Part shown: in pieces, positions 32,168 to 43,430 of the stretch
Layout: each line of letters begins with the position of its first letter
How positions within the stretch are numbered: the stretch's first letter is position 1
Assembly (NCBI GenBank): GCA_025765595.1
Contig: JAIVFH010000065.1
Coordinates: 124,001 to 188,000 of the forward strand
DNA length: 64,000 nucleotides
Source: Obelidium mucronatum
Taxonomy: Eukaryota; Chytridiomycota; Chytridiomycetes; Chytridiales; Chytriomycetaceae
Reading direction: 5' to 3'
The notes under the pieces: generated by a model
Databases searched by the model: none
What the model was told of the DNA's origin: nothing
Seen by the model: the letters and a program-made list of their open reading frames with translations, nothing else
Made by a program: the position numbers and the translations under genes

Positions 32168-33856
32168 ATGCCAGCAGCTCCCACCGTTCTTCGCACCCTC
32201 CTTGCCCTCCCAAACTCTGCGAAAGCTCTATTTGCGACAAGAAGTCTGCGTCTATTTGCTTATGGGTCCCTTGGTGTTCTCCTCGTCCTATACCTCAAAG
32301 CGCTTGGTCTCCGAGACGATGACATTGGATACTTTCTTACGATAACGCTGTTGGGAGATAGTCTTGTGAGCTTATTTGTGACTGGAAATGCCGACTCAAT
32401 GGGTCGTAAAGGGATGCTTTGCTTTGGTGCTGTTATGATGGCCATCACTGGGATTTGTTTCGCAGTGTATCCTACGTTTACTGTTTTTGATGAATGGTTT
32501 GGACATGACGGGGATCATATTCCGGATCCCGGGTTTGACTTGGAAGGCTGGAAGGGTTGGGTGTTTTATCTGGGACTTGTTGTGATTGGGACGGTGGGCG
32601 TCATATCGCCTTCTGGAAACGAGGTGAATTGATGGCATGCGCACTAAATCACTCAAAATGATATCATTAATGATTTTTGTACTCCTTAAAAGGTTGGTCC
32701 TTTTGTAGCTTTGGAGACCTCCATTTTGGCAAAGTTTGTTCGATTCGAGTCACGAGCGACGGTTTTTGCATGGTATGCCTTGATTGGCTCATTTTCTACT
32801 GCACTGGGGTCACTTTTTGCTGGGTTGATCGTTTCTCATCTCACCGAGAGCTCGGTTTTCGCGTCATATTACACTGCTTCGTCCATCTTTCAAACGCCAA
32901 CTGCGTTTCTTGCATCACCAAAAAGAAAAGCGATTGTAAATTCAACGCTTACTGAAGAAACCACTCGGGATGTCGATGCAGCAGAGCTGTTGACAAAGAT
33001 TGCAGCTTACAGAATCGTTGTTGCCATTTATGGAATCGTGGGAGTTGCACTGACAGTGTTGTTTTGGCGTTTGAGTTCAGATGTGGAGCAGCAAGCTGTA
33101 GCGACTAGTATTCCAAGCGTTTTGCCTTGTGTCGTCCAGTCGCCCACAGTGGATGACGAGTCTGCCCCGTTATTACCCACTCCATCTGCTATCTCATTTT
33201 CTGCGAACTCAAGGGATAATTGCTGGTGGAAAGCACTTTTCAAGCGGATTCTGCCAGGTCTCAACTTTCCCCGAGAAACGCGATGGACTGTAATCCGGTT
33301 GTCTCTCCTATTCACACTCGACTCTTTCGGAACAAGCATCATGACTGGATCAATGCTTGCTTATTGGTTCTCGTACAAGTATGGGGTTGATGAAGCCTAT
33401 CTTGGAGAAGTCCTGTTTGTATCAAATATACTGGCTGGAATCTCATCACTTATTGCGGGCCATGTTTCTGGACGAATCGGGCTTGTCAAGACAATGGTGT
33501 TTACGCACTTGCCTGCAAACATCTTGATGCTGAGTGTTCCTTTCATGCCAAACCTCTTTTGGGCTACAACAGTCTTATTCATTCGAGCAACGATTTCCCA
33601 AATGGATGTGGGACCAAGACAGGCGTATATCTCTTCGATTGTTCCAAGTAACGATCGGACCGCTGTTTTGGGGATTATCAACACTTTGAGATCGTTGGGG
33701 GCAGCGTTTGGACCGCTTGTAACAGGATATTTGGCAGAAAAGGGACTATTTGATTATGCATTCGTTGCTTGCGGTGGATTAACTATTTTATATGACTTGT
33801 TGCTGTTATGGAGTTTTGGGGACAGCAGGTCTGTTCCGCTTCGTATGGATTCTTGA
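32168..33856 (+). CDS. Major facilitator superfamily transporter
   Basis: Two exons (32168-32623 and 32693-33856) joined by an intron with donor GTGAAT and acceptor AAAAG, in frame at SGNE-VGPF. About 540 residues with some 12 hydrophobic segments, split by a long hydrophilic loop after segment 6 (roughly residues 230-320), as usual for MFS proteins. The loop between segments 2 and 3 carries NADSMGRKGML, a form of the MFS signature (G-x3-D-x2-G-R-x-G/K). A plasma-membrane or vacuolar solute:H+ transporter is likely; the substrate cannot be told. The start was placed at the first ATG of the frame (32168); the frame itself extends to 32105. No frame breaks. Confidence 0.85.
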
Positions 33857-33986
33857 TAAGTCAATAAAGACATTGCATAAGGGAATTTCAACTTGGTTAT
33901 AGAATTACATTCGATGGATTTTCGAATAGACTATCCAAACCTTGCCAACAACGAAAGAGCATATTATTTACATTTATATTTATTAA

Positions 33987-36132
33987 TCAAATCTTTTGTC
34001 TCTTCTTCGAACTCTCGATCGCTCCCTCAGATTCCACTTCGTCGTCGAAATTTTGCATCATCGCCAACACTTTTCTCACATTTTCCATTGTGATGCAACC
34101 GTTTTGCGGGATCGCCATTGCCTTGGCCAAACGAACCACATTCTTGATCTCACGGCCATTAATACAAGCTTGACTCAACTCATTGATATCCAAGTTCCAT
34201 TTTCCAACACCTTCCGAACGATCCAAGAAAGTTGTCCAAATCTGAGAACGAGCCATTGAATCCAAGTCCCCATACTTCAACGCCAAAGTAATACGACTCT
34301 TGAATGCGCTGTCAAAGCATTGAACGCGGTTTGTGGTCAAAAACAAGATCCCTTGATGGTATTCCAACAATCGAAGAAAGATCCCCACAAGCGCGTTTCG
34401 ATGAATATCGTTTTCAGAACGCCCTTCCAAAAAGATGTCTGCCTCATCGATCAGAATCACGGCAGACCACACAGAGGCGACTTCCAAAATCTCTGAAAGC
34501 TTGCGTTCGAGTGATACAACGTCAGTTCCCAGTTCTCCCGCACTGACGGAGTAGAGTGGGCGGTGCAAGTGTTCAGCAACACTTTCTCCCGTTAATGTTT
34601 TTCCAACACCTGGTGTTCCATGAAGTAGGAAGATCATTCCACCGCCTTTGCCATTGATAAGGTCCAAGTTACAGGCAGTGCCAGAGTTGACCAAGTTGAG
34701 AATCAGTTGCTTTCGTTCGGGTTCAAGGACAAGTCTTTCAAACGCTTGTTCGTCAAACTTGATGGGAGCAATGTGCTTGACAAAGAGTTGACCCCATCGT
34801 TTGGCCACGAAACTGAAGCCATACAGAGTCGGGGAGCAGATAAAATACATGTTTTCAGGGACTTTTGTCATCTTTTGGGCATCTGATGTATCGCCTGCAA
34901 AATGATGGCGATTTCTCATCATTCGCGATGATGCGACACCCATATCGTAATTTGGGTTCATTTGGGAAAAGCTAGCACAATCGACCATGATTCTTCCGAT
35001 TGCTTTGAAGTAGGTGGGCGCGAACCAGCCTTGGCGGAACATTCTGTCCGTGTATGACAAGTAAGTGTTTCCAAGCGCGTACTTTTCAAAGACTTTCCCG
35101 CGCTCAGTTAAGACCTGGTACACTTCAGATTCAACGGATAATGGTTGAACTTGGAGACTGCCGATAGAAACCACGCCAGGGAAGTCACAAATGTAGTAGT
35201 TTTCCTGGTCATACTTGAAGTGCGCTCCGTCACAATCCAACTTTTTTCCAGTGATCATAAAATAGGCACCTCCAAAACACGACCGCTGATAAGCGGCTTT
35301 TTCGACAATAAATCCTTGTTCTTGACCTTGGACTTCAGTAATTCCATAACTTCCAGCGGAAAACAAATGCCACAGATACTTGAAAGAGATTTTGTTCTAT
35401 GAAAAACGAATTTTAAGAGAATTAATAACCTTTTTATGTTGCAATGAATTATGGAGTCCAAACCTGATCAGTCATATTCTTGATTTTCACAATCGCGAGA
35501 TTGTGTTCGTCTTCTAAGAACTGCACAAGCTTCTTCAACCCCTTCTTGCCGAGACTCCCGAAATTTCCGCCACAATACACTTCCTCGTCATCGGGTACTG
35601 GGTCTTCATTAGCCACAATTTTTCGAAGCTGAGGCAAGACAGTGAAAAGCTCCTCGCTGCCAATAACTGGTGGATCAGCATACAATTCCTCACTCTTGAT
35701 GTGATTCTGGATCGAAGAAATAATGTACGAGTCTTTGATTTCAATCTCAACAATGTCCGAGTCCTCTTCTTTTCTTCGAATGACTTTGAATACTGGAGTT
35801 TTGGGTGGATGTTCCTGATCTTCATCATCAGCATCCATATCGGCATCTTCAGGTTTAGCTTCAGTGTCCATGCGATTTGGAGCCACAATGCTGTCTTTCT
35901 TGGGTTGCGATAAAGTGGCAGATTCGATGACCATGGGTTCGGTAGATTCTATGGCCAAGTCCGCGCGTGGTGGAATAACATCCATTGTGATTTCTTCAAC
36001 TTCAGCTGCCGCCTCTTTCTTCAGTTGAGTCACTGATTTTGGAACTGCACAGGTAGTGTCAGAGCTGGCTGGTTGGTTGGCAGAGAGCATTGTGTGTCGG
36101 GTATTCTTTTTGTTGGAAGGAACGAATTTCAC
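33987..36132 (-). CDS. AAA ATPase of the fungal DUF7025-type family
   Basis: Exon 1 is 36132-35464 and exon 2 is 35396-33987, joined through a 67-nt intron at MTDQ-NKISFKYLWHLF, in frame. The protein is about 690 residues. The N-terminal ~220 are acidic and disordered. Residues about 225-420 form the upstream domain seen in fungal AAA proteins (FKYLWHLF..G; YFICSPTLYGFSF). The AAA core follows: Walker A HGTPGVGKTLT, Walker B ILIDEADIFLEGR, sensor-1 FLTTNRVQCFD, arginine-finger region FKSRI. Such proteins are putative unfoldases; the client is unknown. The C-terminus ends with a basic KKRQK. A second ATG (36090, MLSANQP) is an alternative start. No frame breaks. Confidence 0.85.
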
Positions 36133-36268
36133 TCACATTTATATTGAATTCTCAACGGACTTGCTTTGCCACTGTTCCACGTTTCAACAACTTACAAGCA
36201 TTACAACTTTCAAGGAGTGGATCAGCGTTTTGAATAAAACTATTCAGTCGGACTTGTTCAAAACAAAC

Positions 36269-36472
36269 ATGAACTCTTTTTAAAGACGACCAGGTCGACA
36301 AGCGTCGCAGTAAGTATCCAAATATCATGAGATAGACTTCGATTCATTCCTGTACATTGCAGCTGCTCCAATGTTGGATTGGCACAGAACTCTCTTCGTT
36401 TTTGAGTTCTTTGAATTGGTCATTCAGGGTTCGATCGTGGGAACAGAGTACGAACACCTCACAGATTTGTAA
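36269..36472 (+). CDS. Possible small gene (about 49 aa), low certainty
   Basis: An exon 36362-36472 reads TAPMLDWHRTLFVFEFFEL then VIQGSIVGTEYEHLTDL-stop, preceded by a good acceptor (CATTGCAG) and by an upstream donor (GTAAGT at about 36311). The exon before it gives KDDQVDKRR and would start at ATG 36269 only if one base of a TTTTT run is skipped. The pattern of one aromatic-rich helix plus an acidic C-terminus looks like a real micro-protein, but I do not recognise it. Confidence 0.3.
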
Positions 36473-36520
36473 GTCCAACTTGTAAGTAAAAAGCGGCTTC
36501 AATCAAAAATAACAGAAACA

Positions 36521-37014
36521 ATGGAGTCCGCTTGCACCAGCATCGTTGTAATGCTCGACCCTTCCTGCGATGTCCAATCAGCCATCGAAACAGCAGTCAA
36601 CAACCTCCCCTTCAGCGACCAGGACGAATTAACAATCATCAGCATCCTGCCGACATTCCTGCGAAAAAATACAGCATTCAACTGTTGCCCAAGTAACTAC
36701 AATTCTACAGTCTCTACAAAAATCCATGCATTCTGCAACAACCTTCAACATCTTTGCCGTTCCTGAAACAACATGCCTGTTCGAACAGAATTGTTCGGAA
36801 ACTTGTTTTAAGCGCACAGCCGCAACTCATGATCTTGGCCTTGAGTCCTTTCTATTCTGACTTGGTGCACGCAAATATCCGAAAAAGCAACTCCTTATCG
36901 CAAATCACTGTTCGGCATTTGGATTCATTTGATTCCATCGTACCCGATAAGGAGAATGAAGGCTGGTGCATTCAAGGTTCCCCTCGATGCAGCAGCCCGA
37001 CGGGTTGGGATTAA
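36521..37014 (+). CDS. Universal-stress-protein-like small protein, with frame breaks
   Basis: From ATG 36521 the sequence reads IVVMLDPSCDVQSAIETAV then DELTIISILP, the beta1-alpha1-beta2 start of the USP fold. A +1 skip near 36682 gives VAQVTTILQSLQKSMHSATT then FNIFAVPE; another near 36791 gives IVRKLVLSAQPQLMILAL, matching beta3 and beta4 of USP. The ATP-binding G-2x-G-9x-G(S/T) motif is not visible, so the protein may not bind ATP. The C-terminus after about 36960 is uncertain. USP-like proteins act in stress survival; the assignment rests on pattern, not on strong identity. Confidence 0.4.
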
Positions 37015-37142
37015 AAGAAATATTTATATTAAGTTTCGTTTTCAGCCAAGGGGCTATTTATTCGTTAGAAATAAAAAGCGGACCAAATCACACCACATTC
37101 TACAACTCATCCTATAAGTGGGATTTTTTATATATATAGTAT

Positions 37143-38212
37143 TTAGTGAGAAATGACCGATCCTTTTCTTGGGAATGGTGGGATGCCAAGTTTGCACTTT
37201 TGGCACTCTACCTTTTCGGCAAAAACTTCAGCAAAGTAGTCTTTACTTTTGATTGGGTCGGCGATCATTCCTTTGGCACCTTTTGTCCAGCCTATTCGTT
37301 TTTTAATTATTAGCAAGTTAGTTCATGGCAAGAGAAACCTCTCCAACTCACCCATTGGACAAACTTCGCCATTCTTTTCGTGATATTGGAAAGCCTCAAT
37401 TAGCCGAATAGTTTCATCGACACTACGCCCCACATCCAAATCATTGATTGTAATCTGTCTGACGATTCCTTTTGGATCAATGATAAAGGTACCACGAAGA
37501 GCCAATCCAACATCAGGGCCTTGCTCAATAAGAACCCCATAATCCGCAGAAATTTGCTTTGTAATGTCAGAGATTAGGGGAATGTTGAGTTTTCCGAGAC
37601 CGCCCTGGTGTCTGGGTTGGTTTGTCCAAGCCAAGTGAGAGTGCTTTGAGTCTACAGATGCACCGACAACCTCCGTGTTTAAGGTTACGGAACTCATTCG
37701 CGCGTTCAGAGAATGCAATGATCTCGGTGGGGCACACGAAAGTGAAGTCTTATCCAGCGAAAAAAAAAGAGATGTCATGTTTAAAACGTAGCTTGTCACA
37801 GAGCATCACACCATTCACTTACCCAGTGGGTAAAAGAAAAGAACGAGCCACTTTCCCTTGTAATCATTGAGAGAAATAGTCTTGAATTCACTGTTGACCA
37901 CGGCTTCAGCTTGAAAGAAAGGAGCTGGGAACTTTACACGCGCAACAGTCTGAGAGTTGTGCGAAACAATGGCTTTACGCTGTACAAGATAGAGCCATGT
38001 TTAACGCTTGGATCCTTTAAACAGAAACTGAGAGGCTAGAACTCACGGGCAACATGCAAGCACCAATGTCTGAACCTGCGCTCTTTGACACACATTCATA
38101 GCCGGTAGAGCACTCGTTCTTTGATACGGAGCAAATATCGCCAGGCATTGGATTTTGCGGCACTTGCGACAGTTGCGAAGAGGGCAGCAGCTGCAAGAGA
38201 CAACAGCTTCAT
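37143..38212 (-). CDS. Secreted 2-Cys peroxiredoxin with Cys-rich N-terminal extension
   Basis: Starts at ATG 38212 with a signal peptide ([17 protein letters not shown]), then a short domain with four Cys ([17 protein letters not shown]...GAC), then the thioredoxin fold: [24 protein letters not shown], peroxidatic site [24 protein letters not shown], and the resolving-Cys region GEVCPMGW. A C-terminal extension adds further Cys ([10 protein letters not shown]). The enzyme reduces peroxides with thioredoxin-type donors; the signal peptide implies action in the secretory pathway or outside the cell. Four exons. Reading through needs a +1 skip near 38163 (just after the signal peptide) and near 37680 (between FRNL and NTEVV). 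Confidence 0.85.
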
Positions 38213-38536
38213 TTTAGCGATTTTTATTATTTATTAAAATTCACGATTGATCGATGAAGACAAATGAAAATGAACTTCACGTAACTCTTTCCTTTGGCGC
38301 GGTTTCTGCATTTCTCCCATCATCTAACAAGTTTCGAAAAATATTCTTGGTCAACCTTTTTCGTTGAGCGTCAGTATCAAAGACTCATCAAAGTCGAGGA
38401 AGACGCTGAAAGACGTGATGCTTTTGTTTCAATTACGGATTTTGGCATCAGTTCATTAAAGAAGCTGGAAGTTCCATCCAAGCGTCCGAAACAAACCGCC
38501 ACTTTGAAATACCTCGAAATCCCGAGACCGAAAGCG

Positions 38537-39510
38537 ATGGAGAGCCAGTTCGCCCCCGACGACCGTGAGGCGCAGCTTGTGCAGCAGCTCGTTGCGGCAT
38601 ACGGCAAGTTGTGTTGTTGATGCTTGGCTGACCGCATTCCAATGCCACCAGGCAATCAAACGTTCGCGGCGTGCACGGCCATCGCGCGTCTGCGCCACAC
38701 GGCGGCGCAGCACCAGCAGATGGCGGCAAATCTGCTCGCGCAGGCGGCCGTCATGGAAGACTTTTTGAGTGCCGCAAGCGCGGCGCCAAGCCGGCAACCC
38801 CGCACCTGCGCGGGCGGACTGTCGATGCCGCCACCGACGCGCTGCTCGCCAAGCCGCTGCCGCCGCCGCCGGCGGAGAGCCCAGCCAAGCTGGGCGTCAC
38901 GGTGTCACGTGCCGCAAACTCATTCAAGCGGCTCTTCAACAAAGACTCCATCCCGCTCAAAAAGATGCTGTGGAATTCAGCACCCGCTGAAGACACGGCT
39001 ACACAGCCGATTGTTCCGTCCCTGAAATACGCAGATTTTATTGCGCAGCAGCACCAACGACACGCAACCGCCATAACGCCGCAGACTCCACGACCCTCTC
39101 CGCCACGCGACTTGAACAATTCAATCCAGCAACAACCAACGGATCTAGTTCCAGAATCAGCTGTTACATCAGGCATCGATTTGAGATCTGCTGCAGAGTA
39201 TTCCGACGTTTTGGAAGATATGGGGAATAAGTCTCTGCCCAACACCGATCCCGAAGAAGATACACAATCCATTGCATCTGTTCGCAGATCTCGTTCAACA
39301 ATCACAAAGGAAGATGGTGGTCCTTTGGGAAGAATTTGGGGCGAAAACTTACGTCGATCCACCATTCACCATCCTGTCCCCAGTAGTAGCAGCCTCCATT
39401 GGCTCCACAGACACGAATCTAAAGAAACTCTTGCAAGCAATAATATTCATGATGATGATCGTGGCACCCCTTATCCGAATCACTCGTCAAGCACCTCACT
39501 GAATCTTTGA
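38537..39510 (+). CDS. Unrecognised protein with helical N-terminus and disordered tail, frames uncertain
   Basis: From ATG 38537 (MESQFAPDDREAQLVQQLV) a likely intron 38608-38651 is followed by a helical segment in another frame (AAQHQQMAANLLAQAAVMED). The frame then changes again to AATDALLAKPLPPPPAE, VSRAANSFKRLFNKDSIPLK and a Ser-rich, probably disordered tail ending at 39510. About two or three +1 skips are needed between 38650 and 38850, a very GC-rich section, so details are uncertain. The basic amphipathic FKRLFNKD segment could bind membranes or partners. Function unknown. Confidence 0.45.
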
Positions 39511-40770
39511 AGCGCAAACCATCATTTGCTAAATTTGGTGACGGGGCAATCCAAGCCGTACGTTAAAACACAGATTATATTAAAGACTTTAACAAGGATT
39601 GACTTTTTTAAATAAAGTATAAAACCAGCGACAAAAAACCATTGGAAGCAATATAGCTACACTACTACTTCTTTTTGGTTCTATTGGTCCAACATGGCTT
39701 TGCAGGTTTTGGAAAATTTTCCACTCCGGACAGTATTTTATCCGGGATTTTGACTGAATCCTTAATTTCTATTTAATTAGAAAAATAATTACCACAAAGA
39801 AACTCAATTTTTCTAATAAAGTCTGGCATCGTTAAATTTATATCAGCCATTTGCGAGGGAAGCGAGACATCTGTATCAGCATTGATAGACCATGTTGTTC
39901 TACGTCTAGTTCTTCCACTTCTTCTCTTGACCATAGCCCTGAACATAGCTTTTGCAGTTATTTGTTAATCTGACAGCCGTTAACTTCATACATGCTGAAA
40001 AGTTAAAACGCGTCAACTAATAAAGCACATACATTATTGCGATCAAACTTCAATAATTATTATCGCGGCTACCGCCTAAAGAATAATATTGTTCTGTTAA
40101 GTTGTTTGGTCCCAACAACGTTTCCCTACAGAAAAGAAGAAAGCAACGCTTCTCACCAGGCTTAAGTCAAAAACTACCCATATTCCGCCAAGACACTAAT
40201 CTACACTATGCGATTCTTTTGAGCCCACATCTTCAACAAGTGTAACCAGTACAATAGATAAGTTCGCAATTTTCCAGCAAATTTTCATTTCCGTTTTCCC
40301 CTTCATCAAAAAGTATAAGAGGAGCCATCTTTCCTCTTTCTGTACTTCACCCAAAACCTCAAAAAGGTGTCTCCAGAACTCATACGCCTTTTTGGTTTTG
40401 GGTCCTGAATGGCCAATCGCCTATATTCAGTATTGACATCTTCGGACACGTTCCTGAAGAGTATACAGAGAAATCTGGTTAGTTTGTTTGTTCACAATGT
40501 CTGAAGAACTAAATTTTTTATGTACTGTAGCGACATATCGGATGAGGACTGAGGTGCGCCGTACCGTCGCTAGGACCTTTTTAGCTACCCAATTTAATGA
40601 ATAAGTAATTAATTTAATTTAAATAAAAGCAATATAAAGATGCAAGGGTATTATAATCAAAGAACATGATGATGCAAGGCTTCCAGTCATCAAATTGACT
40701 GGCCCGCATATGCAGTAATGCATACCAGTCCAATTATATGCATCATTTTCGCGATTGCCTACCTAACAGG
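39511..40770. other. Gene-free AT-rich region
   Basis: About 1.3 kb without a supportable ORF, RNA gene or clear repeat. Base composition becomes distinctly more AT-rich than in the flanking genes; it forms the left part of the repeat island. Confidence 0.7.
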
Positions 40771-41042
40771 AAGTTGTACATCTGGCTAAGGAAAGCTGAC
40801 CACGTATCAACCTTAGAATCCAGATGGGATAAGTTAGATTACGCGTTGTATCAATTAAATAAAGCTAGTGTGTTTATTATAATTATACCATGGTCCACGA
40901 GTGAATACCATTCACGAGTCTTTCTTCCAAAGTTGTACATCTGGCTAAGGAAAGCTGACCACGTATCAACCTTAGAATCCAGGTGGGATAAGTTAGATTA
41001 CGCGTTGTATCAATTAAATAAAGCTAGTGTGTTTATTATATT
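40771..41042. repeat. Direct repeat, two ~113-bp copies 159 bp apart
   Basis: Copy 1 (about 40771-40884) and copy 2 (about 40930-41042) both begin AAGTTGTACATCTGGCTAAG and end near GCTAGTGTGTTTATTATA. They are nearly identical, with one clear difference (AGATGGG versus AGGTGGG). No coding capacity of a transposon lies between or around them, so they may be a tandem unit of about 159 bp with a diverged spacer or remnants of an element. Confidence 0.9.
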
Positions 41043-41752
41043 CTACATGCGATTTAGTTCACTAGAATAAGTTAGGTTGTTGTGCGTATTGGATTAAGAG
41101 TCTTTTCATGTGTAGCACACATGAGATTTATTGACAACAAAATACCACACATCATAATAACTGTCAGGGGTCACCCCGCGGGGCATGCCTGCCCGGATGC
41201 TCTGGGGTTCAGAGTAGGAGTCAGCTCAAACCCAGTAAACCCCGCACACCCCCGAGGGAAGAGAAAAGATCTATTAAAAGCCAATTTAGCTCACATTATA
41301 GTGGAATTTCGGCTGCTTACATGGTTTCGGACAGCAGTTTGACTCAGTTAGGTGGTTTTTAATTTATTTTCACTATTTTTCTTTTTCTGTTTTTATTACC
41401 AAAACGCACACATATTACCAAAACGCACACACTAGAGGTAAGCCACAGCCCCGGGGGCGCAGGAAAATCAATTCCCTGACCCCCAAAGATGCGGGGAAAT
41501 GCCAGCCCCGACCCCAACCTGGCCCGTTCTCACCTTAGTAGTAACAGCAGGGTCTGTTGGTGCCACTGTTTGGGAATGAATCAAAGTAAAAAGTCCCTTG
41601 CAACCAAGACAAAAATGCCAGACATCGGGGATCATAACATATACTATTGGAAAGGAGTATAATCCAATAAAAAGTAGGTATTGGAAGAAAAGAAATAATA
41701 TCTTTATGAGAAAAGCAACCAAACTCTCCCAGAATCGTCTCCTCCCACTGCA

Positions 41753-42531
41753 TTTACCTTGTTTAGTTGTTCATCCAATAATTTTGCTTCATTGGATGGA
41801 TGTATGGGCCCTCCTAATAAAGCCTGGGAAATGCTGCTGAGGAAATCCCAATGCCGTAACACTCATTTAGCCACTCAAAACCAAATGAATAATGAAAGGA
41901 AGTGCATTTACCTTGTTTAGTTGTTCATCCAATAATTTTGCTTCATTGGATGGATGTATGGGCCCTCCTAATAATGCCTGGGAAATGCTGCTGAGGAAAT
42001 CCCAATGCCGTAACACTCATTTAGCCACTCAAAACCAAATGAATAATGAAAGGAAGTGCATTTACCTTGTTTAGTTGTTCATCCAATAATTTTGCTTCAT
42101 TGGATGGATGTATGGGCCCTCCTAATAATGCCTGGGAAATGCTGCTGAGGAAATCCCAATGGCGTAACACTCATTTAGCCACTCAAAACCAAATGAATAA
42201 TGAAAGGAAGTGCATTTACCTTGTTTAGTTGTTCATCCAATAATTTTGCTTCATTGGATGGATGTATGGGCCCTCCTAATAATGCCTGGGAAATGCTGCT
42301 GAGGAAATCCCAATGCCGTAACACTCATTTAGCCACTCAAAACCAAATGAATAATGAAAGGAAGTGCATTTACCTTGTTTAGTTGTTCATCCAATAATTT
42401 TGCTTCATTGGATGGATGTATGGGCCCTCCTAATAAAGCCTGGGAAATGCTGCTGAGGAAATCCCAATGCCGTAACACTCATTTAGCCACTCAAAACCAA
42501 ATGAATAATGAAAAGAAGTGCATTTACCTTT
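41753..42531. repeat. Tandem repeat, five copies of a 154-bp unit
   Basis: Units begin near 41753, 41907, 42061, 42215 and 42369, followed by a few bases of a sixth. Copies differ at only a few positions (for example AATAAAGCC in the first and last versus AATAATGCC in the middle three). Each unit contains the dyad ATCCAAT...ATTGGAT with a short loop, and could fold as a hairpin. Each unit also shows a short ORF on the plus strand, an artefact of the repeat rather than a gene. Confidence 0.95.
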
Positions 42532-42899
42532 GTGGGTGAGCCATATGGGAAGTCAGACTAAAGAGTTGCATCATCCATCTCCCTTGGCTTTAACATCTCA
42601 GATTCAGTGTACTTTGTAGATACATATTGGGGCTGGATTCATATTGGGGCCTGCTTTTCTATTTGCATTTGTAAAGTAGTTATTCAATTTTGCTTGGTTT
42701 GTTATGTTTTTATGGGCGGGAAATTGCTTGGCGGACAGTTTTCCTTTTTTTAAAACTAATCTAGAGACGTATCCACCCCCTTCCTCCCAATCCCTCCTCT
42801 CCAAACTGGATATAATGGAATGTCTGGGAAGAAGCATCAAAATGGCACAGCCACATGTATGGAGGAGCCCTTTGACAATGCCTTTGCATCCCAAGCAGT

Positions 42900-43430
42900 C
42901 ACATCACAGGGCTGGCATTGTAAGCCTACTTGCCTGAGTGTTTGTGGCTTCTTTTATAGTTAGGTTTATTTCTGTCAGGCAAGATATTTGTCCAATATTT
43001 CAGTTTTATTGGATGGCTGACACTTCTAACTAAAATTTTACTTCCAGATTACCGCCGTCTCTACATATTTCATTTTTGAAATTGCCTCGCATCTTAAATA
43101 GTTACATCAAAGAGCTGGCATTGTAGGCCAATACTTGTCTGAGTGTTTGTGAGTGATGTTTATTTGGTTTAGGCAAGATGTATGTCCAATATTTCAGTTT
43201 TATTGGATGACCGACTTTTCTAACAAAAAATTATACTTTTACAAATTAGCCTTTTTGCTCAATGTTTCACATTTGACAGTGCCTCCCATCGCAAAGAACA
43301 AAGAACTGTCATTTCAAGCAATACTTGCCTTAGTATTTGTTGCCACTTACGCACTTATTTTCAGGCAAGAGGTTTGTCCAATATAGCACTTTTATTGGAA
43401 TACTGACATGTCACAACACTTTTTAATATG
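42900..43430. repeat. Three diverged copies of a ~193-bp unit
   Basis: The phrase TCCAATATTTCAGTTTTATT with GGATG starts near 42991 and 43185, and a diverged form (TCCAATATAGCACTTTTATT) near 43377, spacings of 194 and 192 bp. A second landmark, GAGCTGGCATTGTA or its variant followed by TTGTCTGAGTGTTTGT, precedes each of the first two. The copies are clearly older than the 154-bp array but share the CCAAT...ATTGG dyad. Confidence 0.8.

Noticed and set aside
40771..41042. LTR retrotransposon or solo LTR
   Set aside because: Copies are only 159 bp apart, no polymerase, integrase or primer-binding site is visible, and no target-site duplication could be recognised.
41598..42539. Repeated 60-residue ORFs in the 154-bp array
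   Set aside because: They recur once per unit by construction, lack domains and have no splice or promoter context.
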